Shown: positions 25,070 through 33,849, counted from the stretch's first letter. The stretch: 64,000 nucleotides of DNA from Streptomyces sp. WMMB303 (GCF_029351045.1 NZ_JARKIN010000001.1:4576501-4640500), one strand, 5' to 3'. The notes: generated by a model from the letters alone, not told the origin. Made by a program: numbers and translations.

Positions 25070-25972
25070 CTACTCTTCGCGCAGTTTCGCGAGCCGGCGT
25101 GCCGGTTCTGTCAAGGAGCGGGCATGGGCGGCCATCCCCGACCAGGGATCGCCGTGGTGTGCCAGCCGGTCGGGGAGGGAGGTGAGGGTGTGGTCCCGCG
25201 GGTCGGTGGTGTCCAGCTCCGACCACTCGAGCGGGGTGGCGACGGGGGCGGAGGGGCGGGCGCGGACGGCGTAGGGAGCTGCGGAGGTCTGACCGTAGGC
25301 GTTGCGGAGGTAGTCGATGAGGACCCGGTCGCCGCGCTGGTCCTTGCGCTGGGCCGTGGTGAGGGTGCCCGGGTGCCGGGCGGTAGCTGCTTCGGCGACG
25401 CGATGGGCGAAGTCCCGTGCGGTGTCGAAGTCGGCGCCGCCGTCGAGCGGGACGTAGACGTGATAGCCGCGGGAGCCGCTTGTCATGGCGTATGCGGGCA
25501 GCCCTACGTCGGCGAGCAGGTCGTGGACGGCGTGGGCGGCCGTGCGTACGGGAGCGAGGTCGGTGGTGGAGGGGTCGAGGTCGAAGACGAGCCGGTCGGG
25601 GTGGTCGAGGCGTGCGGCGGTGGAGAGCCACAGGTGCGGAGTGACGCAGCCCTGGTCGGCGAGGTAGGCGAGGTCGGCGGCGCGGTGGAGGATGACGTGG
25701 TTGGCGGTGCCGTCGCTGCGCAGCGGTACCTCGAGGCGGTCCAGCCAGTCGGGGAAGTGGTCGCCGGCGCGCTTCTGGAAGAAGGCCTGGGCCTTGATGC
25801 CGTCCGGGTAGCGCTTCATCGCGACTGGCCGGCCGGCGGCGTGGCGGAGCAGGGTGGGGGCGACATCGGCGTAGTAGCGGACCAGTTGGCCCTTGGTGAT
25901 GCCGTCGTCGGGGAAGAAGAGCTTGTCCTCGTTGCTGACGTCGACGACGTACGAACCGAAGGTGAGTCTCAT
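25070..25972 (-). CDS. LigD-type NHEJ polymerase (archaeo-eukaryotic primase domain)
   Basis: A 300-residue stand-alone polymerase domain of the LigD family, used in non-homologous end joining to fill ends, preferring ribonucleotides. Typical features: VSNEDKLFFPDDGITKGQLVRYY at the N-terminus, KRYPDGIKAQAFFQKRA, the catalytic LVFDLDPS with Asp131 and Asp133, TSGSRGYHVYVPL, and KDQRGDRVLIDYLRN with the C-terminal catalytic Asp. Its ATG overlaps the ligase stop (ATGA), so the two are translated together. It is separate from the ligase, as is usual in Streptomyces and unlike the mycobacterial fusion. Confidence 0.93.
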   Translation of the reverse strand: MRLTFGSYVVDVSNEDKLFFPDDGITKGQLVRYYADVAPTLLRHAAGRPVAMKRYPDGIKAQAFFQKRAGDHFPDWLDRLEVPLRSDGTANHVILHRAADLAYLADQGCVTPHLWLSTAARLDHPDRLVFDLDPSTTDLAPVRTAAHAVHDLLADVGLPAYAMTSGSRGYHVYVPLDGGADFDTARDFAHRVAEAATARHPGTLTTAQRKDQRGDRVLIDYLRNAYGQTSAAPYAVRARPSAPVATPLEWSELDTTDPRDHTLTSLPDRLAHHGDPWSGMAAHARSLTEPARRLAKLREE

Positions 25973-26976
25973 GACGGCTGCTCCCTGACGACCTCTCGCG
26001 GGTCCTTGTCCTGCCGTTCGCCGAGGAACCGGGGGTGGCGCAGCTTGCTGTCCACGGTCCACTCGGTGAAGCCGAACTCGGCGACCAGTTCGGGGGCGAC
26101 CCAGTGGGCGCCGGATTCACGGATCTGCCCGGCGTCGGCGAACGGGGACCGTGACCGCTCGAGCTCCTCGAGCCTGTCGCCGAGCCGGTCCAGGGTGGCC
26201 TGGTCGTATCCGGTCCCGACCTTGCCGGCGTAGACCAGGTCGCCGTCCCGGTAGTAGCCGACCAGGAGGGCGCCGAAGCGGCTGCGGCTGCCGCGGGGTT
26301 CGGTGTATCCGCCGATGACCAGCTCCTGCTGGTTGACGCACTTGAACTTGAGCCAGTCCCGGGAGCGGTCCTGCCGGTAGGGCGCGTCCGCCCGCTTGGC
26401 GATCAGGCCCTCCCAGCCCTTGCGGCACGCCTGGTCGAAGTACGCTTCACCGTGCTCGTTGCGGTGCGGCAGGTAGCGCAGCGGGTCCTGGAAGCGCAGT
26501 GCCCGGCGCAGCAGCCGCTTGCGGTCCCGCAGCGGGAGCCGGGTGGTGTCCTGCCCTTCGAGGTGAAGCAGGTCCAGGACGTAGTAGTAGACGGCGATGC
26601 CGGTGGCGCGGGCCTGCTCGGGGTCGGTGAGCTGCATCCGGCCCTGCAGTCGCGAGAAGCTGGTCAGCCTGCCCTCGAAGGCCACGATCTCGCCGTCCAC
26701 CACGAAGTCCTCGCACTCCAGGGCGGCCAGTGCCTCGGCCAGCTCCGGGTAGGGGCGGTTGAGGTCCTGGTCCTTGCGGGAGGCGAGGCGGACCCGGTCG
26801 CCGTGGCGGTAGGCCAGCGCCCGTTCGCCGTCCAGTTTCCGCTCGTAGATCCAGCCCGGGTCGGAGAAGTGCTGGTCGGTCAGGGTGGCCGACATGGGTG
26901 AGAGACGGCGGGGTGGCTGCTGCGGGCGGAGCCGGCGGGCGGCCTGCGGGGCGAGGATGTCGAACGGGGTGCTCAC
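25969..26976 (-). CDS. ATP-dependent DNA ligase (LigD ligase domain type)
   Basis: A 335-residue ATP-dependent DNA ligase. The adenylation motif KLDGER places the nucleophile Lys47; DGEIVAF (motif III), GLIAKR (motif IV) and WLKFKC (motif V) follow in order, then the OB-fold domain ending with GFTEWTVDSKLRHPRFLG, which is characteristic of the LigD ligase group. The GTG at 26976 follows GGAGG with good spacing and overlaps the preceding gene by 4 bp. It works with the polymerase encoded immediately downstream and presumably with Ku, which is not in this window. Confidence 0.93.
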   Translation of the reverse strand: MSTPFDILAPQAARRLRPQQPPRRLSPMSATLTDQHFSDPGWIYERKLDGERALAYRHGDRVRLASRKDQDLNRPYPELAEALAALECEDFVVDGEIVAFEGRLTSFSRLQGRMQLTDPEQARATGIAVYYYVLDLLHLEGQDTTRLPLRDRKRLLRRALRFQDPLRYLPHRNEHGEAYFDQACRKGWEGLIAKRADAPYRQDRSRDWLKFKCVNQQELVIGGYTEPRGSRSRFGALLVGYYRDGDLVYAGKVGTGYDQATLDRLGDRLEELERSRSPFADAGQIRESGAHWVAPELVAEFGFTEWTVDSKLRHPRFLGERQDKDPREVVREQPS

Positions 26977-27371
26977 GGCCGGCCCTCCCGTTCGATCCGG
27001 GCCTCGGTCCTGCCGGTCGGCACGGACTCGAGCTGGGTGCTGACCGGGTTGTGGCGGCGGTGTGGCGGGGGATTCCCCCCGTCGGCGCCGCTCGCCGCGC
27101 GGAGCGGGCGCCGCGCCCTGAGCGAGCTCCGCCGGCCGGGCGCCGAACAGCCAGAACGCCTGCTCCGGTCGGCGTGCTCCCGCGCGTAGGCGCGCAGCGC
27201 GGTCGGCTCCTGGCCGGTCAGCCACCACCGGGTGCGGTGCGCCGGTTCACCGAGGGTGAGGTGGTCGGGGCGGGGCTCCATGGGCTCCGTGTCGCCGGGG
27301 TGGCGCTGTTGCAGCTGCGGATACCCCGGCGCGGGGTGCTGGGCGGAGGGGTGTTCGCTGCTCACGGTCAC
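26973..27371 (-). CDS. Hypothetical protein, possible third gene of the ligase operon
   Basis: A 132-codon frame starting at GTG 27371 and ending in a GTGA overlap with the ligase start. The encoded protein is hydrophilic, Pro/Arg-rich and largely disordered (HPSAQHPAPGYPQLQQRHPG, a RTRWWLTGQEPTALRAYA segment, then an Arg/Pro-rich tail). The RWWLTGQEP segment is the only part that looks folded. The 4-bp overlap and leading position argue it is translated. I do not recognise the family and could not exclude a non-coding leader. Confidence 0.4.
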   Translation of the reverse strand: MTVSSEHPSAQHPAPGYPQLQQRHPGDTEPMEPRPDHLTLGEPAHRTRWWLTGQEPTALRAYAREHADRSRRSGCSAPGRRSSLRARRPLRAASGADGGNPPPHRRHNPVSTQLESVPTGRTEARIEREGRP

Positions 27372-27472
27372 TCCCTGGCGGGTATGAGGTGGGGCGAGGG
27401 TTCAAGGGGTGTGCGCCCGATGGGCTTCGGATGCGCGTCCGGTCGGCAAGAGCACCGGTCGGCGCGGGGGTG

Positions 27473-27500
27473 GGGCCGGCTCTTCCGGGCCGGCTCTTCC
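27473..27500. repeat. Tandem duplication of a 14-bp unit
   Basis: GGGCCGGCTCTTCC occurs twice in direct succession (27473-27486, 27487-27500) in the gap between the ligase operon and the 27636 gene. The rest of 27372-27635 shows no gene. Confidence 0.6.
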
Positions 27501-27635
27501 GTATGCGGGGCTCAGGCCGGCTGCGCCGGGCACCTGGGTGGCTCCCCCACACCTGTCGCTCGCCAGGGCTGAAGAAAGGCTGCGGCCCGGGCGGGGCTGA
27601 CCTGCGGACGGCCGGTTGTGGCGCACACTGGGGGC

Positions 27636-27863
27636 ATGACTCCCTCCCCACCGATCGTGGTGTACCCACCCGAGGGCGGGGGCGGGCGCCGGGTGCTGCT
27701 GGACGGGCAGGAACTCGGCCGCGCTTTCAGTCTCTATGACCTGGTGGAACTCCTGAACGGCGCGGGGCTCGACGCCGCGGCCACCGAGTTCGAGGACCCC
27801 AGGGTCTTCGAGTGGCGCGGCGGGGGGCCCTACAGCTGGGAAGGCGACGACTCGGGCGGCTGA
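27636..27863 (+). CDS. Small conserved hypothetical protein
   Basis: A 75-residue protein: TPSPPIVVYPPEGGGGRRVLLDGQELGRAFSL then a helical LVELLNGAGLD segment, ending in WRGGGPYSWEGDD. The beta-hairpin followed by a helix looks like a compact fold, and similarly short proteins recur in Streptomyces. The ATG at 27636 lacks a strong Shine-Dalgarno; an in-frame ATG at 27618 is an alternative. No function can be assigned. Confidence 0.6.
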   Translation: MTPSPPIVVYPPEGGGGRRVLLDGQELGRAFSLYDLVELLNGAGLDAAATEFEDPRVFEWRGGGPYSWEGDDSGG

Positions 27864-27894
27864 CCGGCTGGGGTCCACCTGCGCGGGCGTGGGT

Positions 27895-28224
27895 TCAGCG
27901 GCGGACGGCCCGGGCGAGTTGGTCCTTGTTCATGCTGGAGCGGCCCTCGACGCCCTGTCGGCGTGCCTCGTCGTACAGCTGGTCCCGGGTGGGGCTGATG
28001 GGCCCCTTGCCCTTCCCCGACCGCTCGCCGCCGCGTCGCGAGGCGGGCTTGTCCTGGACTGAGGTACGGCTTGCCCGGCGGGCTTCACCCGTCTGGGCGC
28101 GTTCCTTGTTCACTGTGCGTGCGGCGATCTCTTCTGCCCGGCTCTCGGAGGCGCCGCGCTTCTTCTGGCTTTCCTTGATGTCTTCGTACTGCCGCTCTCG
28201 CTTGCGGCTCGATCCCGCGGGCAT
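27895..28224 (-). CDS. Small basic DUF7218/'plasmid stabilization'-like protein
   Basis: A 109-residue highly charged protein. The N-terminal half (SSRKRERQYEDIKESQKKRG, then SRAEEIAARTVNKERAQTGEA) matches small actinomycete proteins annotated as plasmid stabilization or DUF7218. The C-terminus (SPTRDQLYDEARRQGVEGRSS then MNKDQLARAVRR) resembles a Rho-N/SAP-like helical hairpin that binds nucleic acid. The ATG at 28224 follows GAGGAGGAA. Despite the annotation, nothing here suggests a plasmid or toxin partner. It may be a nucleoid- or stress-associated protein, consistent with NHEJ genes nearby. Confidence 0.8.
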   Translation of the reverse strand: MPAGSSRKRERQYEDIKESQKKRGASESRAEEIAARTVNKERAQTGEARRASRTSVQDKPASRRGGERSGKGKGPISPTRDQLYDEARRQGVEGRSSMNKDQLARAVRR

Positions 28225-28331
28225 GGTTCCTCCTCGCTGCCGTCTCGTTGCGTTGCCGGGTGGGCAGCACCCGGCCCGTTAAACGTCTCCCCGCCCGTTG
28301 CCCACGTCCGTGGTCGACGGCCTCGCCGGTC

Positions 28332-28643
28332 CTCGCCGCTGAACTGGATCAGCCGCCGGCTGCCGCCGCGTGGCAGTTCCTCCAGCGAGGCGAGATGGGA
28401 GCGCTCCTCGCGCATCAGCTGGGCCATCCGCCCGTCCAGGGCCTCCAACTGCTGGGGGGAGCTGCGCTCCAGGATCTGCGGTACCTCGTCGGCCGCCGCG
28501 CAGATGTCCTCGTGCCCGAGCACGACCAGCGCCTCGAACGGCGGCACCGGCACCAGATCCAGCTCGGCACGCAGCACCGTCACCAGGGTGCCTTCGCTGC
28601 CCACCAGCGCCCGCGCCAGCTCGAAGCCGTTCTCCGGCACCCG
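28332..28643 (-). pseudogene. Fragment of an FAD-linked oxidase (glycolate/lactate oxidase-like)
   Basis: The minus strand encodes about 104 residues that closely resemble the middle of FAD-binding dehydrogenases of the GlcD/D-lactate type: VPENGFELARALVGSEGTLV, TVLRAELDLVPVPPFEALVVLG, HEDICAAADEVPQILER and SLEELPRGGSRRLIQF. The FAD-binding N-terminus and the C-terminal catalytic part are absent, and the flanking codons of the same open frame (28110-28751) are not similar. Intact proteins have 450-1000 residues. The remaining DNA between 28225 and 28788 shows no other gene. Confidence 0.65.
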
Positions 28644-28788
28644 TCCGGCACGGGAGCCGCTGTTGCGCGCCGGACGGAGGGAGACACGCGCAGCGACGCA
28701 TCCGAGGCTGGACGGCTCCGGCACCGGCACGCCGTTGGCCGGTTCCCGCACGCCAGGCGCGTCCGTGGCGCAGAAAACGGGCGCGGAC

Positions 28789-29358
28789 TCAGAACTCGGC
28801 GGTGGAGACGACGTAGACGCGGGGCCTGCTCTGGTATGTCGTGTCCACGGTGACCACCAGGTCGGGCTCGCTCCCGGGCTGGTCGAGTCGCAGGCTCCGA
28901 TAGTGGCTGCTGGGCTCGTCGAACCGCCAGCCGACCACTCTGGCCTTGCGTCCGCTGATGGCGACCTCGCCCTCGGTCAGCTCGGTGCGGCTGCTCCCGA
29001 TGTCCTGCAGGAACTCGGTGAGCCGCTTGGGGCTGGTGCGGAACTGCACCCACATGGTGCTCTTCTGCCAGGCGTTCGCCTCGTAGAAGGCCACCCGGGT
29101 CGAGGAGACCGGTACCGGGACGCTGTAGATCCGCTGGCTGACCCTGGGAGGCCGCGCGTAGGTGAGGCTGGTCGCGGCGGCGGCGCGCTCCTTGTCCCTG
29201 CCGCTGGCGCGGCTCTTGAACGCCGACTGCACCAGGTAGCCGGCCGGCAGCGCGATGAGCAACACCACGATCGCCAGTACGGCGAGGCGGTGGCGGGGCC
29301 GGTGCGGGGGGCGCTCGCGGGATGCGGAGGGGCGGGGGCTGTCGTCGGTGTGCAGCAT
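28789..29358 (-). CDS. Hypothetical membrane-anchored protein
   Basis: A 189-residue protein with a Pro/Arg-rich cytosolic start, one membrane helix (LAVLAIVVLLIALPAGYLV, about residues 26-44) and an extracellular domain of about 140 residues containing RIYSVPVPVSSTRVAFYEAN, LTEFLQDIGSSRTELTEGE and a strand-rich end (PDLVVTVDTTYQSRPRVYVV). It is preceded by the ROK kinase gene on the same strand (60 bp gap) and may share its promoter. I do not recognise a family. Confidence 0.65.
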   Translation of the reverse strand: MLHTDDSPRPSASRERPPHRPRHRLAVLAIVVLLIALPAGYLVQSAFKSRASGRDKERAAAATSLTYARPPRVSQRIYSVPVPVSSTRVAFYEANAWQKSTMWVQFRTSPKRLTEFLQDIGSSRTELTEGEVAISGRKARVVGWRFDEPSSHYRSLRLDQPGSEPDLVVTVDTTYQSRPRVYVVSTAEF

Positions 29359-29417
29359 GGCGCTGGGCGTCTCGGAGAGTGTGGTGGATGTTCGGCGGGG
29401 CGGCGGTCCCGGCCCCG

Positions 29418-30578
29418 TCACTGACCGACGGCCCGGCGCAGGTTGTCCGCCGCCCGCTCGTAGCGCTCGTAGCGCTCCAGCCGGCGCCGGTTGGCACGCC
29501 GGAAGCGGCGGGCCACCAGCCGAGCCAGGTCCGCAGCACCGACCATACCCGCCTCGGGGCCCAGCTGCGCCTTCACGATCCGGGCCTCCGGCCGGTAACC
29601 GCGGCCGGTGAGCTGGCGCCGGAACGCCTCCCGGGCGGGTTCGATCAGCAGTTCGTCGGCCGCGCTCACCCCGCCGCCCACCACGAAGCAGGACGGGTCC
29701 AGGGCAGCCGCCAGATTCGCCAGCCCCACCCCCAGCCAGGAGCCGACCTCGTGGAAGAGTTCCGTGCACATGGCGTCGCCGGAGCGGGCGAGCTCGGTGA
29801 TCAGCGGTCCGGTGATGTCGCCGACCTGGCCGCCCACCCGGTCGATGATGCCGTAGGCGACCGGCGACTCGGCGGCCGCGAGCTCGCGGGCCTCCCGGAC
29901 CAGCGCGTTCCCGGAGCTGTACTGCTCCCAGCACCCTCTGTTGCCGCACGGACACCGATGGCCGCCGGGCACCACCTGCATATGGCCGAACTCGCCGGCC
30001 ACCCCGTACTTGCCCCGCTTGACCCGGCCGTCCTCCAGGATGGCGCCGCCGATCCCGGTGCCCAGCGTGATCATCACCAGGTGGTCCTCGCCGCGCCCGG
30101 CGCCGAACCGCCACTCGCCCCACGCCGCGGTGTTCGCGTCGTTGTCCACCATCACCGGCACCGCCAGCCGCGCCGTCAGCGCGTCCTTCAGGGGCTCGTC
30201 GCGCCAGGCGAGGTGCGGCGCGAACAGCACCCGGGAGCGGTCCGCGTCGATCCACCCCGCCGCGCCGATGCCTACCGCGTGCACGTCGTGCCGGTCCGAG
30301 AGGTCGAGCACCAGCTCCGCGATGGTGTCCTCGACCACCTTCGGGCTCTTCGACTTCTCCGGCGTCTCGGCCCGCACCTTCTCCAGGATCACCCCGTCGG
30401 CGTCCACGACACCGGCCATGACCTTGGTGCCGCCGATGTCGATACCGACGGTGGGAACGCGGGGTGCCGACAGATGGGAGCGGCGCTCACGCGTGCTGAC
30501 GGTCCTCAGCACGCTCGGGCTGGGGCCCGTCCGCCGTCGGTGGACCCGGTCTGCTCGCTGAAAGCTGTCCGCGTTCAA
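29418..30578 (-). CDS. ROK family glucokinase
   Basis: A 386-residue sugar kinase of the ROK family. The phosphate loop VGIDIGGTKV is at about residues 43-52, the catalytic Asp is in VPVMVDNDANTAAWGE, and the ROK zinc site is GHRCPCGNRGCWEQYSSG. The N-terminal extension with SVLRTVSTRERRSHL resembles Streptomyces relatives, so I favour the TTG at 30578 over the GTG at 30512. It probably phosphorylates the sugar imported by the ABC transporter encoded just upstream on the same strand, from which a hairpin (30682-30716) separates it. Confidence 0.9.
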   Translation of the reverse strand: MNADSFQRADRVHRRRTGPSPSVLRTVSTRERRSHLSAPRVPTVGIDIGGTKVMAGVVDADGVILEKVRAETPEKSKSPKVVEDTIAELVLDLSDRHDVHAVGIGAAGWIDADRSRVLFAPHLAWRDEPLKDALTARLAVPVMVDNDANTAAWGEWRFGAGRGEDHLVMITLGTGIGGAILEDGRVKRGKYGVAGEFGHMQVVPGGHRCPCGNRGCWEQYSSGNALVREARELAAAESPVAYGIIDRVGGQVGDITGPLITELARSGDAMCTELFHEVGSWLGVGLANLAAALDPSCFVVGGGVSAADELLIEPAREAFRRQLTGRGYRPEARIVKAQLGPEAGMVGAADLARLVARRFRRANRRRLERYERYERAADNLRRAVGQ

Positions 30579-30681
30579 GAGGTGGTCGTCTCTCTGGGAG
30601 GGGTCTCACGGGTGCGCCCGCTGCTGCCAGGGGTCAACGGTACGTCGTCCGGCGCACGGGCGCTCGGAGTCCCGGGCACCG

Positions 30682-30716
30682 CCGGGCCCGCACCGGCACG
30701 CGGCCGGCGGGCCCGG
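30682..30716. terminator. Hairpin between ABC operon and ROK kinase
   Basis: CCGGGCCCGC (30682-30691) pairs with GCGGGCCCGG (30707-30716), 15-nt loop, 12 bp past the ATPase stop. It could end or attenuate transcription before the ROK gene. The rest of 30579-30727 is featureless. Confidence 0.5.
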
Positions 30717-30727
30717 GGCACCGGGGC

Positions 30728-31525
30728 TCAGTCGCGCTGCAGTTCGTGGCTGAGCTGGTCCAGTTCGGATCCGCCCGCCATCTGCCGCACCAGTTCCTCC
30801 AGCTCCAGCCCGTCCTTCACGTAGGACCCGGCCATGGCGCCGCGCTTGAGCAGCACGAAGCGGTCCCCGACGAGAAAGGCGTGGTGCGGGTTGTGGGTGA
30901 TCAGCACGACGCCGAGGCCGGCGTCCCGGGCTGCGGCGACGTACTTGAGCACGACCCCGCTCTGCTTCACCCCGAGCGCGGCGGTGGGCTCGTCCAGCAC
31001 CAGCACCCTGGCCCCGAAGTGCACGGCGCGGGCGATGGCGACGGACTGCCGCTCGCCGCCGGACAGCGTCCCGATCGGCTGGTCGACGTCGCGCAGGTCG
31101 ATGCCCATCCGCAGCAGTTCGCTGTGCGTGGTGCGCCGCATGCGCTGCACATCGAGCCGGCGCAGCGGCCCGCGGCCGATCGTCGGCTCGGAGCCGAGGA
31201 AGAAGTTCCGCCACACCGGCATCAGCGGGACCACGGCCAGGTCCTGGTAGACGGTGGCGATACCGCGGTCCAGCGCCTGGCGTGGGGAGGAGAGCCGGGT
31301 CTCGGCACCCTGGATGCGGAAGGTGCCGTCGTCGTGCTGGTGCAGCCCTGAGATGATCTTGATCAGGGTGGATTTGCCCGCCCCGTTGTCACCGAGCACA
31401 CAGGTGATCTCCCCGGGCCGCACCGTCAGGGAGATGCCCTCCAGGGCCCGGATGTTGCCGTAGAACTTGCTGACGTCGGACAGCTCGACGAGCGCCCCGT
31501 CGTCAGCCGGCTGTACCTCGCTCAT
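30728..31525 (-). CDS. Sugar ABC transporter ATP-binding protein (single-domain, FrcA type)
   Basis: A 265-residue ATPase with all motifs: Walker A GDNGAGKST at 45-53, Q-loop in TVYQDLAVVP, signature LSGGERQSVAIARA, Walker B VLVLDEPTAALG and the switch His in THNPHH. It has one nucleotide-binding domain, like fructose (FrcA)-type importers and unlike the duplicated RbsA/MglA type, so it should dimerise. The ATG overlaps the permease stop (ATGA). It energises uptake of a sugar or polyol by the permease and binding protein encoded upstream. Confidence 0.93.
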   Translation of the reverse strand: MSEVQPADDGALVELSDVSKFYGNIRALEGISLTVRPGEITCVLGDNGAGKSTLIKIISGLHQHDDGTFRIQGAETRLSSPRQALDRGIATVYQDLAVVPLMPVWRNFFLGSEPTIGRGPLRRLDVQRMRRTTHSELLRMGIDLRDVDQPIGTLSGGERQSVAIARAVHFGARVLVLDEPTAALGVKQSGVVLKYVAAARDAGLGVVLITHNPHHAFLVGDRFVLLKRGAMAGSYVKDGLELEELVRQMAGGSELDQLSHELQRD

Positions 31526-32625
31526 CGGGTCGCCTCCGCCCGCTTCCGGATCCACGCGTTCAGCAGCGTGGCGAGCAGCAGCATCGCGCCGAGGAAGAAC
31601 TTGAACCAGTCCGGGTCCCACTGCGCGTAGATGATGCCCTTGTTGGCCATGCCGAAGATCAGGGCGCCCACGGCGGCGCCGACCGCGGAGCCGTAGCCCC
31701 CGGTCAGCAGGCAGCCGCCGATGACGGCCGCGGCGATGTAGATCAGCTCGTTGCCGACGCCCTCGCCCGACTGGACGGCGTCGTAGTTGAACAGCAGGTG
31801 CTGCCCGGAGATCCAGGCGGCGAACGCGACGCCCAGATACAGACCGATCTTGGTGCGGGCCACCGGGACACCGACGGCGCGGGCCGCGTCCACCCCGCCG
31901 CCCACCGCGAAGATCCAGTTGCCGACCCTGGTGCGCAGCAGGATCCAGGTGGCCGCCGCGACCAGCAGCAGCCACCACACGATGGTGATCTGCAGATCGA
32001 CGCCGCCGAGGGTGAGCGTGGAGGCGAAGACGGCCTTGGCCGAGTCGAAGCCCTCCATGTCGCTGATGCTCTTGGTGGTGACCTTGTCGCTGATCAGCTT
32101 GGTGAGGCCGAGATTGAGCCCCGTCAGCATCAGGAAGGTGCCCAGCGTGATGATGAAACTGGGGAGTCCGGTGCGGGTGAGCATGACCCCGTTGAAGAGC
32201 CCGATGGCCAGCGTGACCAGCAGCGACACCCCGACACCGACCCAGGTGTTGGCCGTCATCTGGTAGCTGAACATCGAGGAGGCCAGCGCTGAGGAGGTCA
32301 CCATCACGCCGGTCGACAGGTCGAACTCCCCACCGATCATCAGCAGCGCCACCGGCACCGCCATGATCCCCAGGGTGGAGGAGAAGTAGAGGACCGTGGA
32401 GAGACTGGAGGGGCGCAGGAAGCTGTCCGCGACCAGCGCGAAGAACACGAACAACGCGAGGGCGCCGACCACGGCGCCCAGCTCCGGACGCCGCAGCAGC
32501 CGCACCGCCAGCGGACGGTGCACCAGCCGCTCGTCGGCCGCCGCGGGGGCCGGCGGGCGGGAGTCCGCCGGCTGCGGGGAGCCGTCCTGGGCGTCCTGGC
32601 CGCCGGGCCGGGCCGGGGCCGTCAT
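31522..32625 (-). CDS. Sugar ABC transporter permease (CUT2 family)
   Basis: A 367-residue integral membrane protein with about ten hydrophobic segments from residue 48 on. CUT2/ribose-type signatures are GLFNGVMLTRTGLPSFIITLGT (the EAA-like loop region) and AVGVPVARTKIGLYLGVAFAA. The N-terminal 45 residues are a Pro/Ala-rich cytosolic extension. The ATG overlaps the binding-protein stop (ATGA) and the stop overlaps the ATPase start, so all three are translated as one unit. Confidence 0.93.
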   Translation of the reverse strand: MTAPARPGGQDAQDGSPQPADSRPPAPAAADERLVHRPLAVRLLRRPELGAVVGALALFVFFALVADSFLRPSSLSTVLYFSSTLGIMAVPVALLMIGGEFDLSTGVMVTSSALASSMFSYQMTANTWVGVGVSLLVTLAIGLFNGVMLTRTGLPSFIITLGTFLMLTGLNLGLTKLISDKVTTKSISDMEGFDSAKAVFASTLTLGGVDLQITIVWWLLLVAAATWILLRTRVGNWIFAVGGGVDAARAVGVPVARTKIGLYLGVAFAAWISGQHLLFNYDAVQSGEGVGNELIYIAAAVIGGCLLTGGYGSAVGAAVGALIFGMANKGIIYAQWDPDWFKFFLGAMLLLATLLNAWIRKRAEATR

Positions 32626-33659
32626 CGGGTGCCCCGCTTCGTCAGCTCGGCCAGCTTGCCCGCGTCCTTCTTGGTGAGGATCTGCGGGCCGGTGAGCACG
32701 GGCTTGCCGCCGCCGAGCATGTCGGCGTTGTAGCGGTAGAGCCAGAGCAGGTCGACGGCCTCGTAGCCCTGCATGTAGGGCTGCTGGTCGACGGCGAAGC
32801 CGATCGTGCCGTCCTGCAGCCCGGCGGCGACCTTGTCGTTGAGGTCGAAGGTGTCGATCTCGGCCTCGCTGCCCGCGTTCTCCTTCGCCTTCGCCGCGGT
32901 GGCCGCGAAGGGCGCGCCGAGCGTGACGACCGCGTCGATCTTCTTGTCGGACTGGAGCTTGGCCTCGACCGACGACTGCACGCCGGGCATGTTGGTGCCG
33001 TCCACGTACAGGTTCTTGATCTTGCCGTCGAACGTCTTCTTGATGCCGTCGCAGCGCTGCTCGTGGCCGACGTTGCCCTGCTCGTGGATGAGGCAGACGG
33101 CCTTCTTCCGGCCCCGTTCGTTCAGCTCGCGGCCGACGGCCTCACCCGCGAGCACCTCGTCCTGGCCGATATGGGTCAGCGCACCGAAGTCCTGCGAGAC
33201 CTCCTGGCCGGAATTGATCGTGATGACCGGAATTCCGGCCTTCACGGCCTTCTTCACCACGCGCTTCATCGCGTCCGGCTTGGCGAGCGTGACGATCAGG
33301 CCGTCGACCTTCTTGTCGATCGCCGTCTGGACGAGCTGCGCCTGGCGGCCGGCTTCCTTGTCATGCGAGTACAGGAACTCGATGTTGTCCTTGGCGGCGG
33401 CCTGCTCGGCGCCGCTCTGCACGATGTCCCAGTAGGTGTCCCCGTCGCCTGAGTGCGTCACCATGGCGACCTTCCAGCGCGGGGTGGACACATTGGCCTT
33501 GCCCGAGGCCGCCTGCTCGCGTGCCTCCTCCGCCCGCTTGCCGCCGGTGCTGCTGCACCCGGCGAGCGCGGTCAGCGCGACGGCCGTCGCCGCCACCGCG
33601 GCCCCTGTCGTACGTATGGACCTGCGGAACCTTCGCCGGGACCTCTGCACGCTGGCCAC
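32622..33659 (-). CDS. Sugar ABC transporter substrate-binding lipoprotein
   Basis: A 345-residue periplasmic-binding-protein-fold lipoprotein. I placed the start at GTG 33659 (AGGA nearby); GTG 33650 is equally possible. An Arg-rich signal (SRRRFRRSIR) and hydrophobic core end in a LAGC lipobox. The mature part is a type-1 sugar-binding fold: WKVAMVTHSGDGDTYWDIVQ, KKVDGLIVTLAKPDAM, GIPVITINSG, ALTHIGQDEVLAGEAVG, and a hinge region GFAVDQQPYMQGYEAVDLL. It belongs with FrcB/inositol-binding proteins. It is the first gene of the importer operon. Substrate is likely a hexose or cyclitol, given the neighbouring dehydrogenase. Confidence 0.92.
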   Translation of the reverse strand: MASVQRSRRRFRRSIRTTGAAVAATAVALTALAGCSSTGGKRAEEAREQAASGKANVSTPRWKVAMVTHSGDGDTYWDIVQSGAEQAAAKDNIEFLYSHDKEAGRQAQLVQTAIDKKVDGLIVTLAKPDAMKRVVKKAVKAGIPVITINSGQEVSQDFGALTHIGQDEVLAGEAVGRELNERGRKKAVCLIHEQGNVGHEQRCDGIKKTFDGKIKNLYVDGTNMPGVQSSVEAKLQSDKKIDAVVTLGAPFAATAAKAKENAGSEAEIDTFDLNDKVAAGLQDGTIGFAVDQQPYMQGYEAVDLLWLYRYNADMLGGGKPVLTGPQILTKKDAGKLAELTKRGTR

Positions 33660-33849
33660 CTGTCCTGCTCTCTGGGTAGGTATACGGTCGGGAACCGCCC
33701 TGGATCTTCGCACACATATCCGCCACGGTGGCCGGAAACCCCCCACCGGGCCCGCGGCCACCCCTTCCGACCGGGATGTGTAGCGGCGCGCAGGACGGCC
33801 GTCAACGTCGTCGGCACGGGGTTCTCGCACAGCGGCACCTCTCACGGAC

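Noticed and set aside
27895..28224. 'Plasmid stabilization' gene as evidence of an integrated plasmid or toxin-antitoxin system
   Set aside because: The label is historical; there is no toxin partner, replication gene or integrase nearby.
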